DNA of 64,000 nucleotides from Duganella sp. 1411 (GCF_017833525.1 NZ_JAFICD010000001.1:2418001-2482000), one strand, 5' to 3'; counted from the stretch's first letter, positions 11,663 to 23,458 are shown. Made by a program: numbers and translations. The notes: a model not told the origin generated them from the letters alone.

Positions 11663-13015
11663 TTAGTGGTTGCAATGCTCGTCGTGCACGTGGTGATGGT
11701 GGTCGCCGCTGCCGGTGATCTGGTCGACCAGGAAGTCGACCACGTCGTCGAACGGCACCGTCGATTGCTGCAGGTCGCCCTCCTCCGCGCGCATCGCCTT
11801 GACGGTGGCGGTGTGGTTGGCCACCTCGTCCTCGCCGATGATGACGGCGAACGAGGCGCCGCTGCCGTCGGCCTTCTTCATCTGCGTCTTGAAACTGCCA
11901 GGACCATTGGCGGTCGAGGCGTGCATGACGACATCGAGGCCGGCGTCGCGAATTCTCTCGCCCAGCACGAAGGCTTGCAGCTGCGCCGCCTCGCCCTGGT
12001 GCACCAGGTAGACGTCGCACTGGTTAGGCTGTTCCGGCTCGCCGGCTTCCTTCATCAGTTCCAGCAGGCGCTCGATGCCCATGGCGAAACCGACGGCCGG
12101 CGTCGGCTTGCCGCCGAACGAAGCGATCAGCGGATCGTAGCGGCCGCCGGCGCACACGGTGCCCTGCGCGCCGAGCGAATCGGTGACCCATTCGAACACG
12201 GTGCGGTTGTAGTAATCGAGGCCGCGCACCAGGCGCGTGTTGATCACGTACGGAATGTTGTTATGGTCGAGGATCTTGCGCACGCCGTTGAAGTGCGCCA
12301 GCGATTCCTCGCCCAGGTAGTCCATCAGCTTGGGCGCGGCGTTGACCATTTCCTGCATCGCCGGATTCTTGGTATCCAGGATGCGCAGCGGATTGCTGTG
12401 CAGGCGGCGCTTGGCTTCGGCGTCGAGGATGTCCTCGTGCTTTTCCAGATACGCGATCAGGTCGACGCGGTGGCGCGCGCGCTCCTCGGCGTCGCCGATC
12501 GAGTTCAGTTCGAGGCGGATGTTTTCCAGGCCCAGGTCATCCCACAGGCGGCGGCACATCATGATCAATTCGGCGTCGACGTCCGGGCCGTTGAAGCCGA
12601 CCGCCTCGCAGCCGAACTGGTAGAACTGGCGATAGCGGCCGCGCTGCGGACGCTCGTGGCGGAACATCGGACCGGTGTACCACAGGCGCTTCGGGCCCTC
12701 GTAGACCAGATTGTGCTCGATCACCGCGCGCACCGCGCCGGCCGTGCCTTCCGGGCGCAGGGTCAGCTCGTCGCCGTTCATCGAATCGGTGAACGAGTAC
12801 ATTTCCTTCTCGACGATGTCGGTCACGGCGCCGATGGCGCGCTTGAACAGCGCGGTGTCCTCGACGATCGGGGTGCGGATCTGCTGGAAGCCGTAGCTTT
12901 GCACGACCGACTGCGCGGTGTTTTCAAACAGCTGCCACAGATGCGAATCGGTCGGCAGGATGTCGTTCATGCCTTTGACGGCGGTGATCTTTTCAGCTTT
13001 TTTAGTTTCGGACAT
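11663..13015 (-). CDS. hisS: Histidyl-tRNA synthetase
   Basis: A 450-residue class II synthetase that charges tRNA-His. Class II motif 2 [18 protein letters not shown], the histidine motif [14 protein letters not shown] and motif 3 [11 protein letters not shown] are present, followed by an anticodon-binding domain. The C-terminus carries a His-rich tail ([14 protein letters not shown]), which is unusual and could bind metal. I chose the ATG at 13015 (MSETKK), which has AAGAAG upstream, over one six codons earlier that overlaps the ispG stop. Confidence 0.96.
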   Translation of the reverse strand: MSETKKAEKITAVKGMNDILPTDSHLWQLFENTAQSVVQSYGFQQIRTPIVEDTALFKRAIGAVTDIVEKEMYSFTDSMNGDELTLRPEGTAGAVRAVIEHNLVYEGPKRLWYTGPMFRHERPQRGRYRQFYQFGCEAVGFNGPDVDAELIMMCRRLWDDLGLENIRLELNSIGDAEERARHRVDLIAYLEKHEDILDAEAKRRLHSNPLRILDTKNPAMQEMVNAAPKLMDYLGEESLAHFNGVRKILDHNNIPYVINTRLVRGLDYYNRTVFEWVTDSLGAQGTVCAGGRYDPLIASFGGKPTPAVGFAMGIERLLELMKEAGEPEQPNQCDVYLVHQGEAAQLQAFVLGERIRDAGLDVVMHASTANGPGSFKTQMKKADGSGASFAVIIGEDEVANHTATVKAMRAEEGDLQQSTVPFDDVVDFLVDQITGSGDHHHHVHDEHCNH

Positions 13016-13025
13016 TTCAATCTTC

Positions 13026-14297
13026 TTATGCATCTACCGGCTGTTTGCCGTAATTATTCTTCACGTAATTGAGGACGATTTCCTGGAATTCCTCGACGAT
13101 GCGCTCGCCGCGCAGGGTCGCGAACTTGGCGCCGTCGACGAACACCGGCGCCGCCGGCGATTCGCCGGTGCCCGGCAAACTGATGCCGATGTTGGCGTGC
13201 TTCGATTCGCCCGGACCGTTGACGATGCAGCCCATGACGGCCACGTTCATCGCCTCCACGCCCGGATAGGTCTTTTTCCACTCCGGCATCTGCTCGCGCA
13301 GATAGGTCTGGATATTGTCGGCCAGCTCCTGGAAGGTGGTCGACGTGGTGCGGCCGCAGCCCGGGCAGGCGATCACCATCGGCGTGAACTTGCGCAGGCC
13401 CATGGTCTGCAGGATCTCCTGGCCGACCACCACTTCCTTGGTGCGGTCGCCGCCCGGCTCCGGCGTCAGCGAGATGCGAATGGTGTCGCCGATGCCCTCC
13501 TGCAGCAGCACCGACAGCGCCGCCGTCGAGGCGACGATGCCCTTGCTGCCCATGCCGGCCTCGGTCAGGCCCAGGTGCAGCGGATAGTCGCAGCGCCTGG
13601 CCAGCTCGCGGTAGACGGCGATCAGGTCCTGCACGCCCGAGACTTTACACGACAGGATGATCTTGTCGCGGCCCAGGCCCAGCTCCTCGGCGCGCACGGC
13701 GTTCTCGATGGCGGAGGTGATCAGCGCCTCGTACATCACCGCCTGCGCGCTCCACGGCTCGGCGCGGCCGGCGTTTTCGTCCATGATGCGCGCCAGCAGC
13801 GCCTGATCCAGGCTGCCCCAGTTGACGCCGATGCGCACCGGCTTGTCGTAGCGCGCGGCCACTTCGATCATCTGCGCGAACTGCGTGTCGCGCTTGGCGC
13901 CCTTGCCGACGTTGCCCGGGTTGATGCGGTACTTCGACAGCGCCTTGGCGCATTCGGGATAGTCGTTCAGCAGCGTGTGGCCGTTGTAATGGAAGTCGCC
14001 CACCAGCGGCACGTCGACGTCCATCTTGTCCAGTTGCTCGCGGATGTAAGGCACCGCCTCGGCGGCCTCCGGACGGTCCACCGTCAGGCGCACCAGTTCC
14101 GACCCGGCGCGCGCCAGGTCGCGGATCTGGATCGCCGTCTCGATCGCGTTGGCGGTGTCGGTGTTGGTCATCGACTGCACCACCACCGGGGCGTCGCCGC
14201 CGACCCAGATCTTGCGCTGGCCGTACGCCACCAGCACGCTGCGGCTGGCGCGGCGGTTCGATGGTCCCGAAGGAATAGCTGTTTGCGTAGAAGACAT
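13026..14297 (-). CDS. ispG: 4-hydroxy-3-methylbut-2-en-1-yl diphosphate synthase (flavodoxin)
   Basis: A 423-residue IspG (GcpE), the [4Fe-4S] enzyme of the MEP pathway that converts MEcPP to HMBPP. The TIM-barrel part opens with [20 protein letters not shown] and carries [12 protein letters not shown]. The cluster ligands are in CPGCGRT and GCIVNGPGE. The length fits the bacterial long form with the proteobacterial insertion. It is in the rodZ-ispG-hisS run, with 10 bases to the chosen hisS start. Confidence 0.96.
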   Translation of the reverse strand: MSSTQTAIPSGPSNRRASRSVLVAYGQRKIWVGGDAPVVVQSMTNTDTANAIETAIQIRDLARAGSELVRLTVDRPEAAEAVPYIREQLDKMDVDVPLVGDFHYNGHTLLNDYPECAKALSKYRINPGNVGKGAKRDTQFAQMIEVAARYDKPVRIGVNWGSLDQALLARIMDENAGRAEPWSAQAVMYEALITSAIENAVRAEELGLGRDKIILSCKVSGVQDLIAVYRELARRCDYPLHLGLTEAGMGSKGIVASTAALSVLLQEGIGDTIRISLTPEPGGDRTKEVVVGQEILQTMGLRKFTPMVIACPGCGRTTSTTFQELADNIQTYLREQMPEWKKTYPGVEAMNVAVMGCIVNGPGESKHANIGISLPGTGESPAAPVFVDGAKFATLRGERIVEEFQEIVLNYVKNNYGKQPVDA

Positions 14298-14325
14298 GGC
14301 TGTTTGCTCGTGCTGAATGCTTAAA

Positions 14326-15384
14326 TTATTTGATATTGACCCGCGAGATCGTGCCGCCGGCGACCGGTGGCAGCGCCAGCGGGGCGCCGCCCAGCGTCGC
14401 TTTCACGCCGTCCGGTTTGCCGATGATCAGCAGCGCCGGATCCTTGATATCGAAGGTCTCGGTGCTGCCCGCCTTGACCAGGCGCGAAATCAGCGGCTTG
14501 GCGCCGGGACGGCGGATCTCCACCCACGAATCGGTGGTCACTTCCAAAACCAGTTGCGTGCCGGTCGCCGCGGCCGCGGCGGCGGCCGGCGGCGGCACCT
14601 GCGCCGCCGGCGCGGTCGTCGCCGGCGCGGCGGCAGCGGTGGTCGCGGGGGCGGTGGCGGCGGTGGCCGGAGCCGGAGCGGCGGTCGCCGCCGGGGCGGT
14701 CGTCGCCGCTTCCGCGGCCGTGGTTCCACCCGGCGGCGGCACCGAAATCAGCGGCACGTTCGGCGACTGCAGCGGCGCCGTTTCCTGGCCCGGCTTGACC
14801 AGCGTGGTCTCGAGCGGCATGCTCGAATCGATCGGCTTGGGCAGCTCGGTCACGGCGCTGGCGCTGGCGGCGCCCCCGCCGTCGCCGCGCTCGAACAGCG
14901 AGTGGGGTATCAAACCGCTCTGATAGGCGTAGACGCCGCCGCCGATCAAGCCCGCCACCACCACGACCGCGCCGACCATCCAGCCGCCACGGCCGGACGA
15001 ACGGTCGGTCATCAGCGGCAGGCGCGACTCGGAAAACTGCGCCGCGCGCTCCTTGCGCGGCGGCGCGGCCTCGGGACTGGTCGGCGACACCACTTCGATC
15101 ATCGCCACCAGCGGCGTGGCGTCAAGCTTGACGACCTTGGCGTAGGCGCGCACGAAACCGCGCACCACCGCCATATTCGGCAGCGAGGCGTAATCGCCCG
15201 CCTCCAGCGCGACCACCTGGCGCGGGGCCAGCTTCAACTGGTCGGCGATCTGTTCCACCGACAGTCCCATCGCTTCGCGCTGGGCCGCCAGTTGTGCTCC
15301 GGGCGTGGCCAGGCTGCTGCCGCCCTGGTCTTTTTTTGGCGGTTCCGCCCACTCTGAATTCATTGGTATCCCTGTCTCACTCAT
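14326..15384 (-). CDS. rodZ: RodZ-like helix-turn-helix membrane protein
   Basis: A 352-residue bitopic protein with an N-terminal Xre-type HTH ([20 protein letters not shown], then [16 protein letters not shown]), a central transmembrane helix ([20 protein letters not shown]), a long Ala/Thr/Pro linker (about residues 210-270) and a C-terminal DUF4115 domain ([20 protein letters not shown]). RodZ links MreB to the membrane and supports rod shape. The linker is extremely low in complexity. The start at 15384 (MSETG) overlaps the pilW stop; an ATG at 15363 (MNSEW) is equally possible. The pilW-rodZ-ispG order is conserved. Confidence 0.88.
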   Translation of the reverse strand: MSETGIPMNSEWAEPPKKDQGGSSLATPGAQLAAQREAMGLSVEQIADQLKLAPRQVVALEAGDYASLPNMAVVRGFVRAYAKVVKLDATPLVAMIEVVSPTSPEAAPPRKERAAQFSESRLPLMTDRSSGRGGWMVGAVVVVAGLIGGGVYAYQSGLIPHSLFERGDGGGAASASAVTELPKPIDSSMPLETTLVKPGQETAPLQSPNVPLISVPPPGGTTAAEAATTAPAATAAPAPATAATAPATTAAAAPATTAPAAQVPPPAAAAAAATGTQLVLEVTTDSWVEIRRPGAKPLISRLVKAGSTETFDIKDPALLIIGKPDGVKATLGGAPLALPPVAGGTISRVNIK

Positions 15385-16203
15385 CAAACGCCCCACGTTG
15401 ATAAGCAGCATATTCGGTCGAGCCGGGGTGGTGGCGGCGCAATTGCGTCGCCCAGCCGGCTTCCGCTCCCGTGTCGCCCACCTTATGCTGCACCTTAATC
15501 CCGAGCCACAGCACGTCGGCCGTCAGGCTCTCCATCTTTGCCACCTTGTTCAGACGGGTAATGAAGAAATTGGCGCGCACATAATCGCGCTTTTCAAAAT
15601 ATACCCGCGCCAGATTGGCGTTGGTGGCCGGCAGGTCGGGCGTCAACTGCAAGGCTTGCAGCAGATAACGCTCCGCGCTGGCGTAATCCTTGATCTTCAC
15701 CGCGCAGGCGCCGGCGTTGTTGGCGGCCGACGCCGGAGAACGGTAGCCGCGGTTGCCCAGCGCCTCGTCGAACAGCGGCAGCGCCTCCGCCACCCGGCCG
15801 TTCTGGCACAGGAAGGAGCCATAATTGTTGGCCAGATCCGGATTGCCCGGCGCCAGTTTGCGCGCGCGGACAAAATTATCCTCGGCCAGGCCGGTCTCGC
15901 CCATGGCCTGGTAAATCAGGCCGCGCATGCCGTAGGCGTCGGCGTACTGCGGGTCGGCGACCAGCGCCATCTTGACCTCGTCGAGCGCGAACGTGTACTG
16001 GCCCTGCTCGTAATAACCGACCGCCAGCTGCATGCGGATCTCGACCTTGCGCTGGGCGCCGGTCTGGTCCGACGCGGTGGTCAGCTCGGCCTTGCCGCTG
16101 TTGCCCCGTTCCGGCGCCGAGGCGCAACCGGCCAACGTCCCCGCCAGCGCCGGGATCAACCCGAGCGCGACGAGCCGCCGGCTACGCTGCGCCAGGAGTG
16201 TCA

Positions 16204-16204
<1 letters not shown>
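15377..16204 (-). CDS. pilW: Type IV pilus biogenesis/stability protein PilW (PilF)
   Basis: A 275-residue TPR lipoprotein. The signal peptide ends in LAGC (Cys about 27), followed by about five to six TPR units such as VGYYEQGQYTFALDEVKMAL and NNYGSFLCQNGRVAEALPLF. PilW/PilF is an outer-membrane pilotin that assists assembly of the PilQ secretin for type IV pili. The start overlaps the rlmN stop as TGATG, so translation is likely coupled. The rlmN-pilW-rodZ-ispG-hisS order is the standard proteobacterial one. Confidence 0.92.
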
Positions 16205-17376
<1,172 letters not shown>

Positions 17377-17397
17377 AGTCAATTTCAAAACAGTTCT

Positions 17398-17433
17398 AAA
17401 AAAAACTCCGTTTCCGCGCGTTGGCGGAAACGG
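17398..17433 (-). terminator. Rho-independent terminator after ndk
   Basis: CCGTTTCCGC (17408-17417) pairs with GCGGAAACGG (17424-17433) around a six-base loop. On the minus strand the stem is followed by a T-run (the A-run at 17398-17405). It lies between ndk and rlmN, so it may attenuate read-through into the rlmN-pilW-rodZ run. Confidence 0.75.
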
Positions 17434-17448
17434 GGGTATCACACTAAA

Positions 17449-17856
17449 TTACTTGCCGAAGAAGTAGGCAATTTCAACCGCGGCGGCTTCGACAGCGTCG
17501 GAACCGTGCACGGCGTTGGCGTCGATCGAGTCGGCGAAGTCAGCACGGATGGTGCCTTTTTCAGCCTTCTTAGGATCGGTGGCGCCCATCAGTTCGCGGT
17601 TTTTCAGGACGGCGTTTTCGCCTTCCAGCGCCTGGATCATGACCGGGCCGGAGACCATGAAGTCCACCAGGTCCTTGAAGAAGCCGCGCTCTTTGTGCGC
17701 GGCGTAGAAACCTTCAGCCTCTTCACGCGACAGCTGCTTCATTTGCGCAGCAACGATCTTCAGGCCAGCGCCTTCGAAACGGCTGTAGATTTGGCCGATA
17801 ACGTTTTTTGCAACTGCGTCTGGTTTGATGATCGACAGGGTGCGTTCGATTGCCAT
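17449..17856 (-). CDS. ndk: Nucleoside diphosphate kinase
   Basis: A 135-residue NDK that equalises nucleoside triphosphate pools by transferring the gamma phosphate through a phospho-histidine. The active-site motif NAVHGSDA is present, as are the N-terminal [12 protein letters not shown] and the [14 protein letters not shown] segment. It is slightly shorter than the E. coli enzyme but complete. It is followed by its own terminator, then rlmN. Confidence 0.96.
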   Translation of the reverse strand: MAIERTLSIIKPDAVAKNVIGQIYSRFEGAGLKIVAAQMKQLSREEAEGFYAAHKERGFFKDLVDFMVSGPVMIQALEGENAVLKNRELMGATDPKKAEKGTIRADFADSIDANAVHGSDAVEAAAVEIAYFFGK

Positions 17857-18066
17857 TTGAAAAACTCCAATAAAAAGAAAGGTTTAAAACAAAATTGATA
17901 GCTCAATCAACCTTTGATTTTACCATAGAACACCCCATATTCCGAGAAACGGCACCAGATTAGGCTGTAGCATGGTCCCGGGACGCCCCATGACGGGGCG
18001 AAAACCGGTGGCCCGGCCCCGATACGTGCTGTTTAAGTCCGGATTAAGTGCTTTTGAGCCATGTTT

Positions 18067-18096
18067 TTGGGTATTTCGGCTGGTCCGTGCTATGCT
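18067..18096 (+). promoter_or_regulatory. Candidate sigma70 promoter for the Bax-inhibitor-like gene
   Basis: TTGGGT (18067-18072) and TATGCT (18091-18096) are separated by 18 bases, about 40 bases before the start codon. The -10 box is good and the -35 box weak. It is the only promoter-like pair I see between ndk and this gene. Confidence 0.35.
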
Positions 18097-18136
18097 TTTA
18101 ACAAGCAGTAAACCGAATCACTTTGAAGGAGGCACT

Positions 18137-18820
18137 ATGATTAACATGGAAAAGACTTACGATCTGTCGGCGGGCAGCCGCCGCGCCGTACAGCACAACG
18201 TGCTGCGCAACACCTACTGGCTGCTGGCATTGTCGATGATCCCGACCGTGTTCGGCGCGGCGCTGGGCGTGTCCCTGCACCTGCCACTGGGCGGCGGGCT
18301 GATGGCACTGGTGTTCCTGGCCGGCGCCTTCGGCTTCATCTGGGCGATTGAAAAGAACAAGGAAACCGGCGTGGGCGTGGCCCTGCTGCTGGGCTTCACG
18401 TTCTTCATGGGCCTGATGTTGACGCCGCTGCTGTCGCGCATCCTGGGCTTCTCCAACGGCGCCTTCCTGATCATGACCGCGTTCGGCGGCACGGCATCGG
18501 TGTTCGCGGTGCTGGCGTCGGTCGCCACGGTCTCGAAGCGCGACTTTTCGGGCATGGCCACGTGGCTGTTCGCCGGTGTCATCGTGCTGATCTTGGCCTC
18601 GCTGGCCAACATCTTCCTGAACATCCCGGCGCTGGGCATCGTGATCTCGGTGGTGGCGATCGCGATCTTCTCCGCGTACATCCTGTATGACGTGCAGCAG
18701 ATCGTCAACGGCGGCGAGACCAACTACATCAGCGCGACGCTGCGCCTGTACCTCGACGTGTACAACATCTTCGTCAACCTGTTGTCGCTGCTGGGCATCG
18801 CCGGCGGTAGCCGCGATTAA
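18137..18820 (+). CDS. Bax inhibitor-1/YccA family membrane protein
   Basis: A 227-residue multipass inner-membrane protein with about seven hydrophobic helices (for example YWLLALSMIPTVFGAALGV and VGVALLLGFTFFMGLMLTPL). The conserved YDVQQIVNGGETNYI near the C-terminus contains the acidic residues typical of the BI-1/YccA family. E. coli YccA modulates FtsH; eukaryotic BI-1 affects calcium leak. I chose the ATG at 18137 because it has a strong AAGGAGG site five bases upstream; an upstream ATG at 17972 lacks one and would run through the promoter. It ends at the terminator at 18843-18872. Confidence 0.88.
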   Translation: MINMEKTYDLSAGSRRAVQHNVLRNTYWLLALSMIPTVFGAALGVSLHLPLGGGLMALVFLAGAFGFIWAIEKNKETGVGVALLLGFTFFMGLMLTPLLSRILGFSNGAFLIMTAFGGTASVFAVLASVATVSKRDFSGMATWLFAGVIVLILASLANIFLNIPALGIVISVVAIAIFSAYILYDVQQIVNGGETNYISATLRLYLDVYNIFVNLLSLLGIAGGSRD

Positions 18821-18842
18821 GCGGACCAGTCAGTAGTACCAA

Positions 18843-18872
18843 GAAAGCCGGCCTCGCGCCGGCTTTTTTTTG
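18843..18872 (+). terminator. Rho-independent terminator after the Bax-inhibitor-like gene
   Basis: AGCCGGC (18846-18852) pairs with GCCGGCT (18858-18864) around CTCGC, followed by a run of eight T. Confidence 0.85.
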
Positions 18873-18888
18873 ACCATGGAATCATGAA

Positions 18889-18961
18889 TGACCACGGATG
18901 CACGTATTGACCACGGATGCACGTATGACCACCGATGCACGTATGACCACCGATCCACGTA
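18889..18961. repeat. Four tandem 18-19 bp repeats
   Basis: Units TGACCACGGATGCACGTA(T) occur at 18889-18907, 18908-18925, 18926-18943 and 18944-18961. Units 3 and 4 carry a G-to-C change and unit 4 a further G-to-C change. No spacers separate them, so this is not a CRISPR array. The last unit runs directly into the inverted repeat at 18955-19054. Confidence 0.85.
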
Positions 18962-19054
18962 GGGCGGATTAGCGAAGCGTAATCGGCCATGCATGCTCCG
19001 TTGGCGGCTCATAGATGGCCGATTACGGCGTTCCACCTAATCCGCCCTACGTGG
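18955..19054. repeat. 100-bp inverted-repeat element
   Basis: The outer arms CCACGTAGGGCGGATTA (18955-18971) and TAATCCGCCCTACGTGG (19038-19054) are perfect complements. Inner arms AATCGGCCAT (18981-18990) and ATGGCCGATT (19015-19024) extend the hairpin. The GTAGGGCGGATTA arm resembles REP/MITE-like intergenic elements common in proteobacteria (from memory). It lies between the Bax-inhibitor-like gene and the 3' end of rlmD. Confidence 0.8.
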
Positions 19055-19076
19055 CCATCTGGTCATCTGCCGGTTT

Positions 19077-20414
19077 CTACCCCAGGTTGAACACCGCCAT
19101 CGATTCCACGTGCGACGTGTGCGGGAACATATTGACCACGCCGGCCTTGTCGAGCACATAGCCGGCGTTGACCAGGATGCCGGCGTCGCGCGCCAACGTC
19201 GACGGGCTGCACGACACATACACGATGCGCTTGGGCAGCAGGTCGGCGCGCGTGGCGCTCAACGCCACCAGCGCCTCGCTCAGCGCCATGGCGCCGTCAC
19301 GTGGCGGGTCGATCAACATGCGGTCGAATTTACCGAGCGCGATCAGGTCGTCGGCCGTCACCTCGAACAGGTTGCGCGTGTAGAACGTGGTCTTGTCCGA
19401 CAATCCGTTGGCCTTGGCGTTGTCCAGCGCCCGCTCCGACAAGGTGGTGCTGCCCTCGATGCCGACCACCTCGCGCGCCTGCGTCGCCAGCGGCAAGGTG
19501 AAGTTGCCCAGGCCGCAGAACAGGTCGGCCACGCGGTCTTCCGGCCGCACCTCGAGCAGGCGCAGCGCCTTGCCCACCAGCACACGGTTGATGTAGTGGT
19601 TGACCTGCGTGAAGTCGACCGGCTTGAACGGCATCTTGATGCCGAATTCGGGCAGCAGATAATGCAGGTCGTCGTCCAGCGGATAGAACGGCGCGGCCGT
19701 CTCCGGCCCCTTGCTCTGCAGCCAGAATTGAATCTTGTGCAGGTCGGCGAACGCCTTCAGCTTGGTCTCGTCGTCGGCGGTCAGCGGCGCCATGATGCGC
19801 AGCACCAGCGCGGTGACGCCCTCGCCGATGGCCACCTCGATCTGCGGCACCTGGTCGTACAAGGACAGCGAGCCGATCAGCGCGCGCAGCGGCAGCAGCA
19901 GGTCCGACACGTGGCGTGGCAGGATCTCGCAGCTGTCGATATCGGCCACGAACACCGATTTTTTCTCGTGGAAGCCGACCAGCACCGTGCCCTTCTTGAC
20001 CACGTGGCGCACCGACAGCCGCGCGCGGTAGCGGTAGCCCCAGGTCGGGCCGTACATCGGCCGCATCACCGTCAGCGGCTTGACCTTGCCGATGTGGCGC
20101 AGGTTGTCCTCGAGCACGCGCTGCTTGATGGCCACCTGCGCGGTCGGCTCCAGGTGCTGCATCGAGCAGCCGCCGCAGTAGTCGAAATGCTTGCACTTGG
20201 GCGTAACCCGCATCGGCGACTCGCGGTGCAGCGCCGTCATGCGCGCCATTTCCCAGTTCTTCTTCTTTTTGAAGGTATAAAAACTGACCTTCTCGCCCGG
20301 CAGCGCGCCCTCGACAAACACCACCTTGCCCTGCGAACCGTCTTCATTGTGCAAATGGCCGACGCCACGGGCGTCCATGTCGAGCGATTTGATGTCGAGG
20401 ATAATATCTTGCAT
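19077..20414 (-). CDS. rlmD: 23S rRNA (uracil(1939)-C(5))-methyltransferase RlmD
   Basis: A 445-residue SAM-dependent methyltransferase that makes m5U1939 in 23S rRNA. An N-terminal TRAM domain (SLDMDARGVGHLHNEDGSQG) is followed by the [4Fe-4S] ligands in CKHFDYCGGCSMQH. The methyltransferase domain has DLFCGLGNFTLPLA, DPPRDGA and the catalytic-Cys motif YVSCSPSTLARD. Length fits RlmD. It is alone on its strand between the repeat element and rpoS. Confidence 0.93.
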   Translation of the reverse strand: MQDIILDIKSLDMDARGVGHLHNEDGSQGKVVFVEGALPGEKVSFYTFKKKKNWEMARMTALHRESPMRVTPKCKHFDYCGGCSMQHLEPTAQVAIKQRVLEDNLRHIGKVKPLTVMRPMYGPTWGYRYRARLSVRHVVKKGTVLVGFHEKKSVFVADIDSCEILPRHVSDLLLPLRALIGSLSLYDQVPQIEVAIGEGVTALVLRIMAPLTADDETKLKAFADLHKIQFWLQSKGPETAAPFYPLDDDLHYLLPEFGIKMPFKPVDFTQVNHYINRVLVGKALRLLEVRPEDRVADLFCGLGNFTLPLATQAREVVGIEGSTTLSERALDNAKANGLSDKTTFYTRNLFEVTADDLIALGKFDRMLIDPPRDGAMALSEALVALSATRADLLPKRIVYVSCSPSTLARDAGILVNAGYVLDKAGVVNMFPHTSHVESMAVFNLG

Positions 20415-20534
20415 AAAATTTAATTTTAAGGAAAGAATGGCTGGCGCCGGCCGCGCGGCTGGCGGCCCGCCGTGGCTGCGCCGGGGCCGATATGATAGCA
20501 GAACGCGGGTGGGGAACGGATCGAAAGAAATGGG

Positions 20535-21566
20535 CTACAGCAGGGAATCGCGCACCACGCCGCGCGCGGCCATGGCCCGCTTGAGCTTGACCAGCGCCTC
20601 CTGCTGGATCTGGCGCACGCGCTCGCGGGTGACGCCCATCTCCTCGGCCAGGGTTTCCAGCGTGGCGGGGTCGTCGTTGTCGAGGCCGAAACGGCGCATG
20701 ATGACGATGCGCTGCTTGTCCGGCAGCTTGGTGAGCCAGTCGCGCATCAGCACCGTCATTTCCTGGTGCTCGGCGCGGGCGTCGGGGCTGTCCTCGCTGT
20801 CGCCGGGCAGCATGTCCATCAGCGACGACTGCGGGTCGTTGTCGAGCGGGGCGTCGAGCGAGGTGGCGTGCTCGGACAGCGCCAGGATGTCCTGCACCTC
20901 CTCCACCGGCCGGCCGACCAGCTCGGCGATGTCCTCGGCGGTGGCGTCCTTGCCGTTGTGGTGCTGGGCTTCCAGATGGTATTTGCCGCGCAGAATTTGG
21001 TTCAGTTCGCGCACCATGTGCACCGGCAGGCGCACGGTGCGGGCCTGGTTCATGATGGCGCGCTCGATGCTCTGGCGTATCCACCAGGTGGCGTAGGTCG
21101 AAAAGCGGAAGCCGCGCTCGGGCTCGAACTTGTCGATCGCGCGCATCAGGCCGATGTTGCCCTCCTCGATCATGTCGAGCAGCACCACGCCGCGGTTGAT
21201 GTAGTGCTTGGCGATCGACACCACCAGCCGCAGGTTGTGCTCGATCATGGTCTGGCGGGCGCTGAAGTCGCCGGCCTTGGCCAAGGTGGCGTAGTGCACC
21301 TCCTGCGGCGCCGTCAGCAGCGGCCGGGTGCCGATCTGGTTCAGGTAGTGCTGGGTGGTGTCGGTCGACAACTCGGCCGCCAGCACCTTTTTCAGCTCGT
21401 CGACCTCCAGCACCGCCGCCTCCGGCAGCGGGCCGCCCTCGCCGGGGCCCTCGCCGGCACCGTCCGCCCCGTCGATGGCATCGATGGCGACATCGTCGCC
21501 CGACTCGTCCTGGAAGTCCTCCGGGGCCGGGTCGTCATCCATCGGGTCGTGCGGCGTCTGTTTCAT
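20535..21566 (-). CDS. rpoS: RNA polymerase sigma factor RpoS
   Basis: A 343-residue group 2 sigma-70 protein, the general stress/stationary-phase sigma factor. It has an acidic N-terminus, region 1.2 ([19 protein letters not shown]), region 2 ([20 protein letters not shown] and [18 protein letters not shown]), region 3 and region 4 ([20 protein letters not shown]). YLNQIG and the nlpD neighbour favour RpoS over RpoD/RpoH. The start MKQTPHD at 21566 lies seven bases after the nlpD stop. As in other proteobacteria an rpoS promoter may lie inside nlpD. Confidence 0.94.
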   Translation of the reverse strand: MKQTPHDPMDDDPAPEDFQDESGDDVAIDAIDGADGAGEGPGEGGPLPEAAVLEVDELKKVLAAELSTDTTQHYLNQIGTRPLLTAPQEVHYATLAKAGDFSARQTMIEHNLRLVVSIAKHYINRGVVLLDMIEEGNIGLMRAIDKFEPERGFRFSTYATWWIRQSIERAIMNQARTVRLPVHMVRELNQILRGKYHLEAQHHNGKDATAEDIAELVGRPVEEVQDILALSEHATSLDAPLDNDPQSSLMDMLPGDSEDSPDARAEHQEMTVLMRDWLTKLPDKQRIVIMRRFGLDNDDPATLETLAEEMGVTRERVRQIQQEALVKLKRAMAARGVVRDSLL

Positions 21567-21573
21567 GGCTCGG

Positions 21574-22533
21574 CTAGCGGTTAGGCAGGAATTTGGACGG
21601 GTCCACCGGCTTGCCCTGCTGCCTGATTTCAAAGTGCAGCTTGACGGAGTCGGCGTCCGAATCCCCCATCTCGGCAATCATTTGTCCCTTGGTCACGCTC
21701 TGGCCTTCCTTGACCACGATGGTGCGGTTATGGGCGTAGGCCGACAACAAACTATTATTGTGCTTCACAATAACGAGATTACCATAACCGCGGATGCCGC
21801 TACCGGCATACATGACTTTTCCGGCGCCGGCGGCAACGACATGCTGGCCCGCCTTGCCGGCGATGTCGACGCCCTTATTCTTGCCCTCGTCGAAGGTGGC
21901 GATGACCTTGCCCTCGGACGGCCACATCCAGCTCAGTTTGTCGTCGTCGGCGCCGGCGGCCGGCGCGGCGGCGGGCGCGGCCGGCGGACGGGCGGCCGGG
22001 GCCGGAGCAGCCGGTGCGGCCGGGGCCGGGGACGGCGCTCCGCTGGCGGCCACTTCCTTGCCGTTGTCGGCGCGCTGCAGCTCGGCCAGCGTGGCGTCGG
22101 TGTACGGCCGCTTCTCGCCCTTGGGCCCGGTCTTCTTGACCGCTGGGGGTGGCGGCGGCGTCTTGTCGCTCGGCGGCATGACGACGGCGGCCGTCTCCAC
22201 GCCGTTGCCGGCGGCGTCGGGCGGCAGCACGCGCAGCACCTGGTCGACCTTGATGTCGTTCGGGTTGGCCAGGTTGTTCCAGGCCACCAAGTCGCGGTAG
22301 TTCTGGCCGTATTCGAGCGCGATGCGGATCAGCGTATCGCCTTTTTTGACGGTGTAGAGGCCGCGCTCGTCGCGCGACACTTGCGCCGTTTCGCTCGGCG
22401 TGGCGGATTTGACTGGCGGGTTCGACACCGGACGGTCGATCACCGGGGCCTGGTTCGGGGTGGTGCTGCAGGCGCTCAGGAAAGCGAGCACCAAGCTCAA
22501 TACGAGCACATTACTTTTATTTGTCATTCTCAT
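21574..22533 (-). CDS. nlpD: NlpD-like lipoprotein, LysM and degenerate M23 (LytM) domains
   Basis: A 319-residue lipoprotein with signal peptide and lipobox LSAC (Cys 21), a LysM domain ([20 protein letters not shown]), an Ala/Pro linker and a C-terminal LytM domain ([34 protein letters not shown]). The first zinc ligand is missing (NKGVDIAG instead of an H..D motif), as in E. coli NlpD. It is therefore probably a non-catalytic activator of a cell-separation amidase. It is located between pcm and rpoS in the classic surE-pcm-nlpD-rpoS group. Confidence 0.92.
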   Translation of the reverse strand: MRMTNKSNVLVLSLVLAFLSACSTTPNQAPVIDRPVSNPPVKSATPSETAQVSRDERGLYTVKKGDTLIRIALEYGQNYRDLVAWNNLANPNDIKVDQVLRVLPPDAAGNGVETAAVVMPPSDKTPPPPPAVKKTGPKGEKRPYTDATLAELQRADNGKEVAASGAPSPAPAAPAAPAPAARPPAAPAAAPAAGADDDKLSWMWPSEGKVIATFDEGKNKGVDIAGKAGQHVVAAGAGKVMYAGSGIRGYGNLVIVKHNNSLLSAYAHNRTIVVKEGQSVTKGQMIAEMGDSDADSVKLHFEIRQQGKPVDPSKFLPNR

Positions 22534-22582
22534 CTTATGTTTCAGTGTGATGCGTTCTGTGGCGCGGACCGGGCGTGAGCGG

Positions 22583-23458
22583 TCACGCCGTGCCCGGACG
22601 CAAAGGCACGAAATGGCAATCTTCCAGCGTTTCGCTGGTCCATTCCTTCTTGCCGATGCGGGTAATCAGTTCCAGACGTTGCGCGCGGGCGCCGACCGGC
22701 GCCACCAGCCGGCCGCCCATGGCCAGCTGTTCGAGCAATGCTTGCGGCACTTCCAAACCGGCCGCGGCCAGTATGATGCCATCAAACGGCGCCGCTTGCG
22801 GCAGGCCAAGCATACCATCTCCGTAATGCAAGCGTAGATTCGGCACACGCAAGGGCCGCAAATTGTTCTTGGCGAGCTCGTGCAGAGGCTTGATACGCTC
22901 GATAGAATAAACCTCCTGCGCCACCCGCGCCAACACCGCCGCCTGGTAGCCGCAGCCGGTGCCGATCTCCAGCACCCGCTTGAGCTGGCCGCCGTTGCGC
23001 ATCACCTCGATCATGCGGGCGACGATGTACGGCTGCGAAATGGTCTGCTGGTGGCCGATCGGCAGCGAGGCATCGATGTAGGCCTGCGAGGCCAGCGCCT
23101 CCTCCATGAACATGTGGCGCGGCACGGCCTCGAGCGCGCCCAGCACCACCGTGTCCTTGACGCCCTGCCGGGCCACCCGCTGCACCATGGCGCGGCGCAC
23201 CGCGTCCGACACCAGCGGATTCTGGCGCGGGGCCGGCGCCACCACCGGCTGCGCCCGTTCCATCGCGTAACTGTGGGATTTCGATGGCACCGCCACCGGA
23301 CGCGGCCCCGGGTAACCGTGCTGCGGCGGCACGTGGCGCGCCGCGTTCTGGGTCGCCGTCTGCGGCGTGGCCACCGGCGCGAACAGGGGGGTCTTCTTGG
23401 CGCCCTTGTCCACCACCGACGACAGCGGCAGCGGGAAGGTGCGGGGTTTGTCGCTCAT
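22583..23458 (-). CDS. pcm: Protein-L-isoaspartate O-methyltransferase
   Basis: A 291-residue PCMT that methylates isoaspartyl residues to start their repair in aged proteins. The SAM motif [20 protein letters not shown] and the family motif [16 protein letters not shown] are clear. About 75-80 residues of Pro/Ala/His-rich N-terminal extension precede the domain, longer than the E. coli enzyme (208 residues). The start ATG overlaps the surE stop as ATGA, so both belong to one coupled unit. Confidence 0.94.
   Translation of the reverse strand: MSDKPRTFPLPLSSVVDKGAKKTPLFAPVATPQTATQNAARHVPPQHGYPGPRPVAVPSKSHSYAMERAQPVVAPAPRQNPLVSDAVRRAMVQRVARQGVKDTVVLGALEAVPRHMFMEEALASQAYIDASLPIGHQQTISQPYIVARMIEVMRNGGQLKRVLEIGTGCGYQAAVLARVAQEVYSIERIKPLHELAKNNLRPLRVPNLRLHYGDGMLGLPQAAPFDGIILAAAGLEVPQALLEQLAMGGRLVAPVGARAQRLELITRIGKKEWTSETLEDCHFVPLRPGTA

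Noticed and set aside
17984..18000. Short hairpin CGCCCC/GGGGCG between ndk and the Bax-inhibitor-like gene
   Set aside because: Only six base pairs with no T-run, and it does not match the longer palindrome families.
18889..18961. Possible small CRISPR array
   Set aside because: The units are directly adjacent with no spacers, and no cas gene is near.
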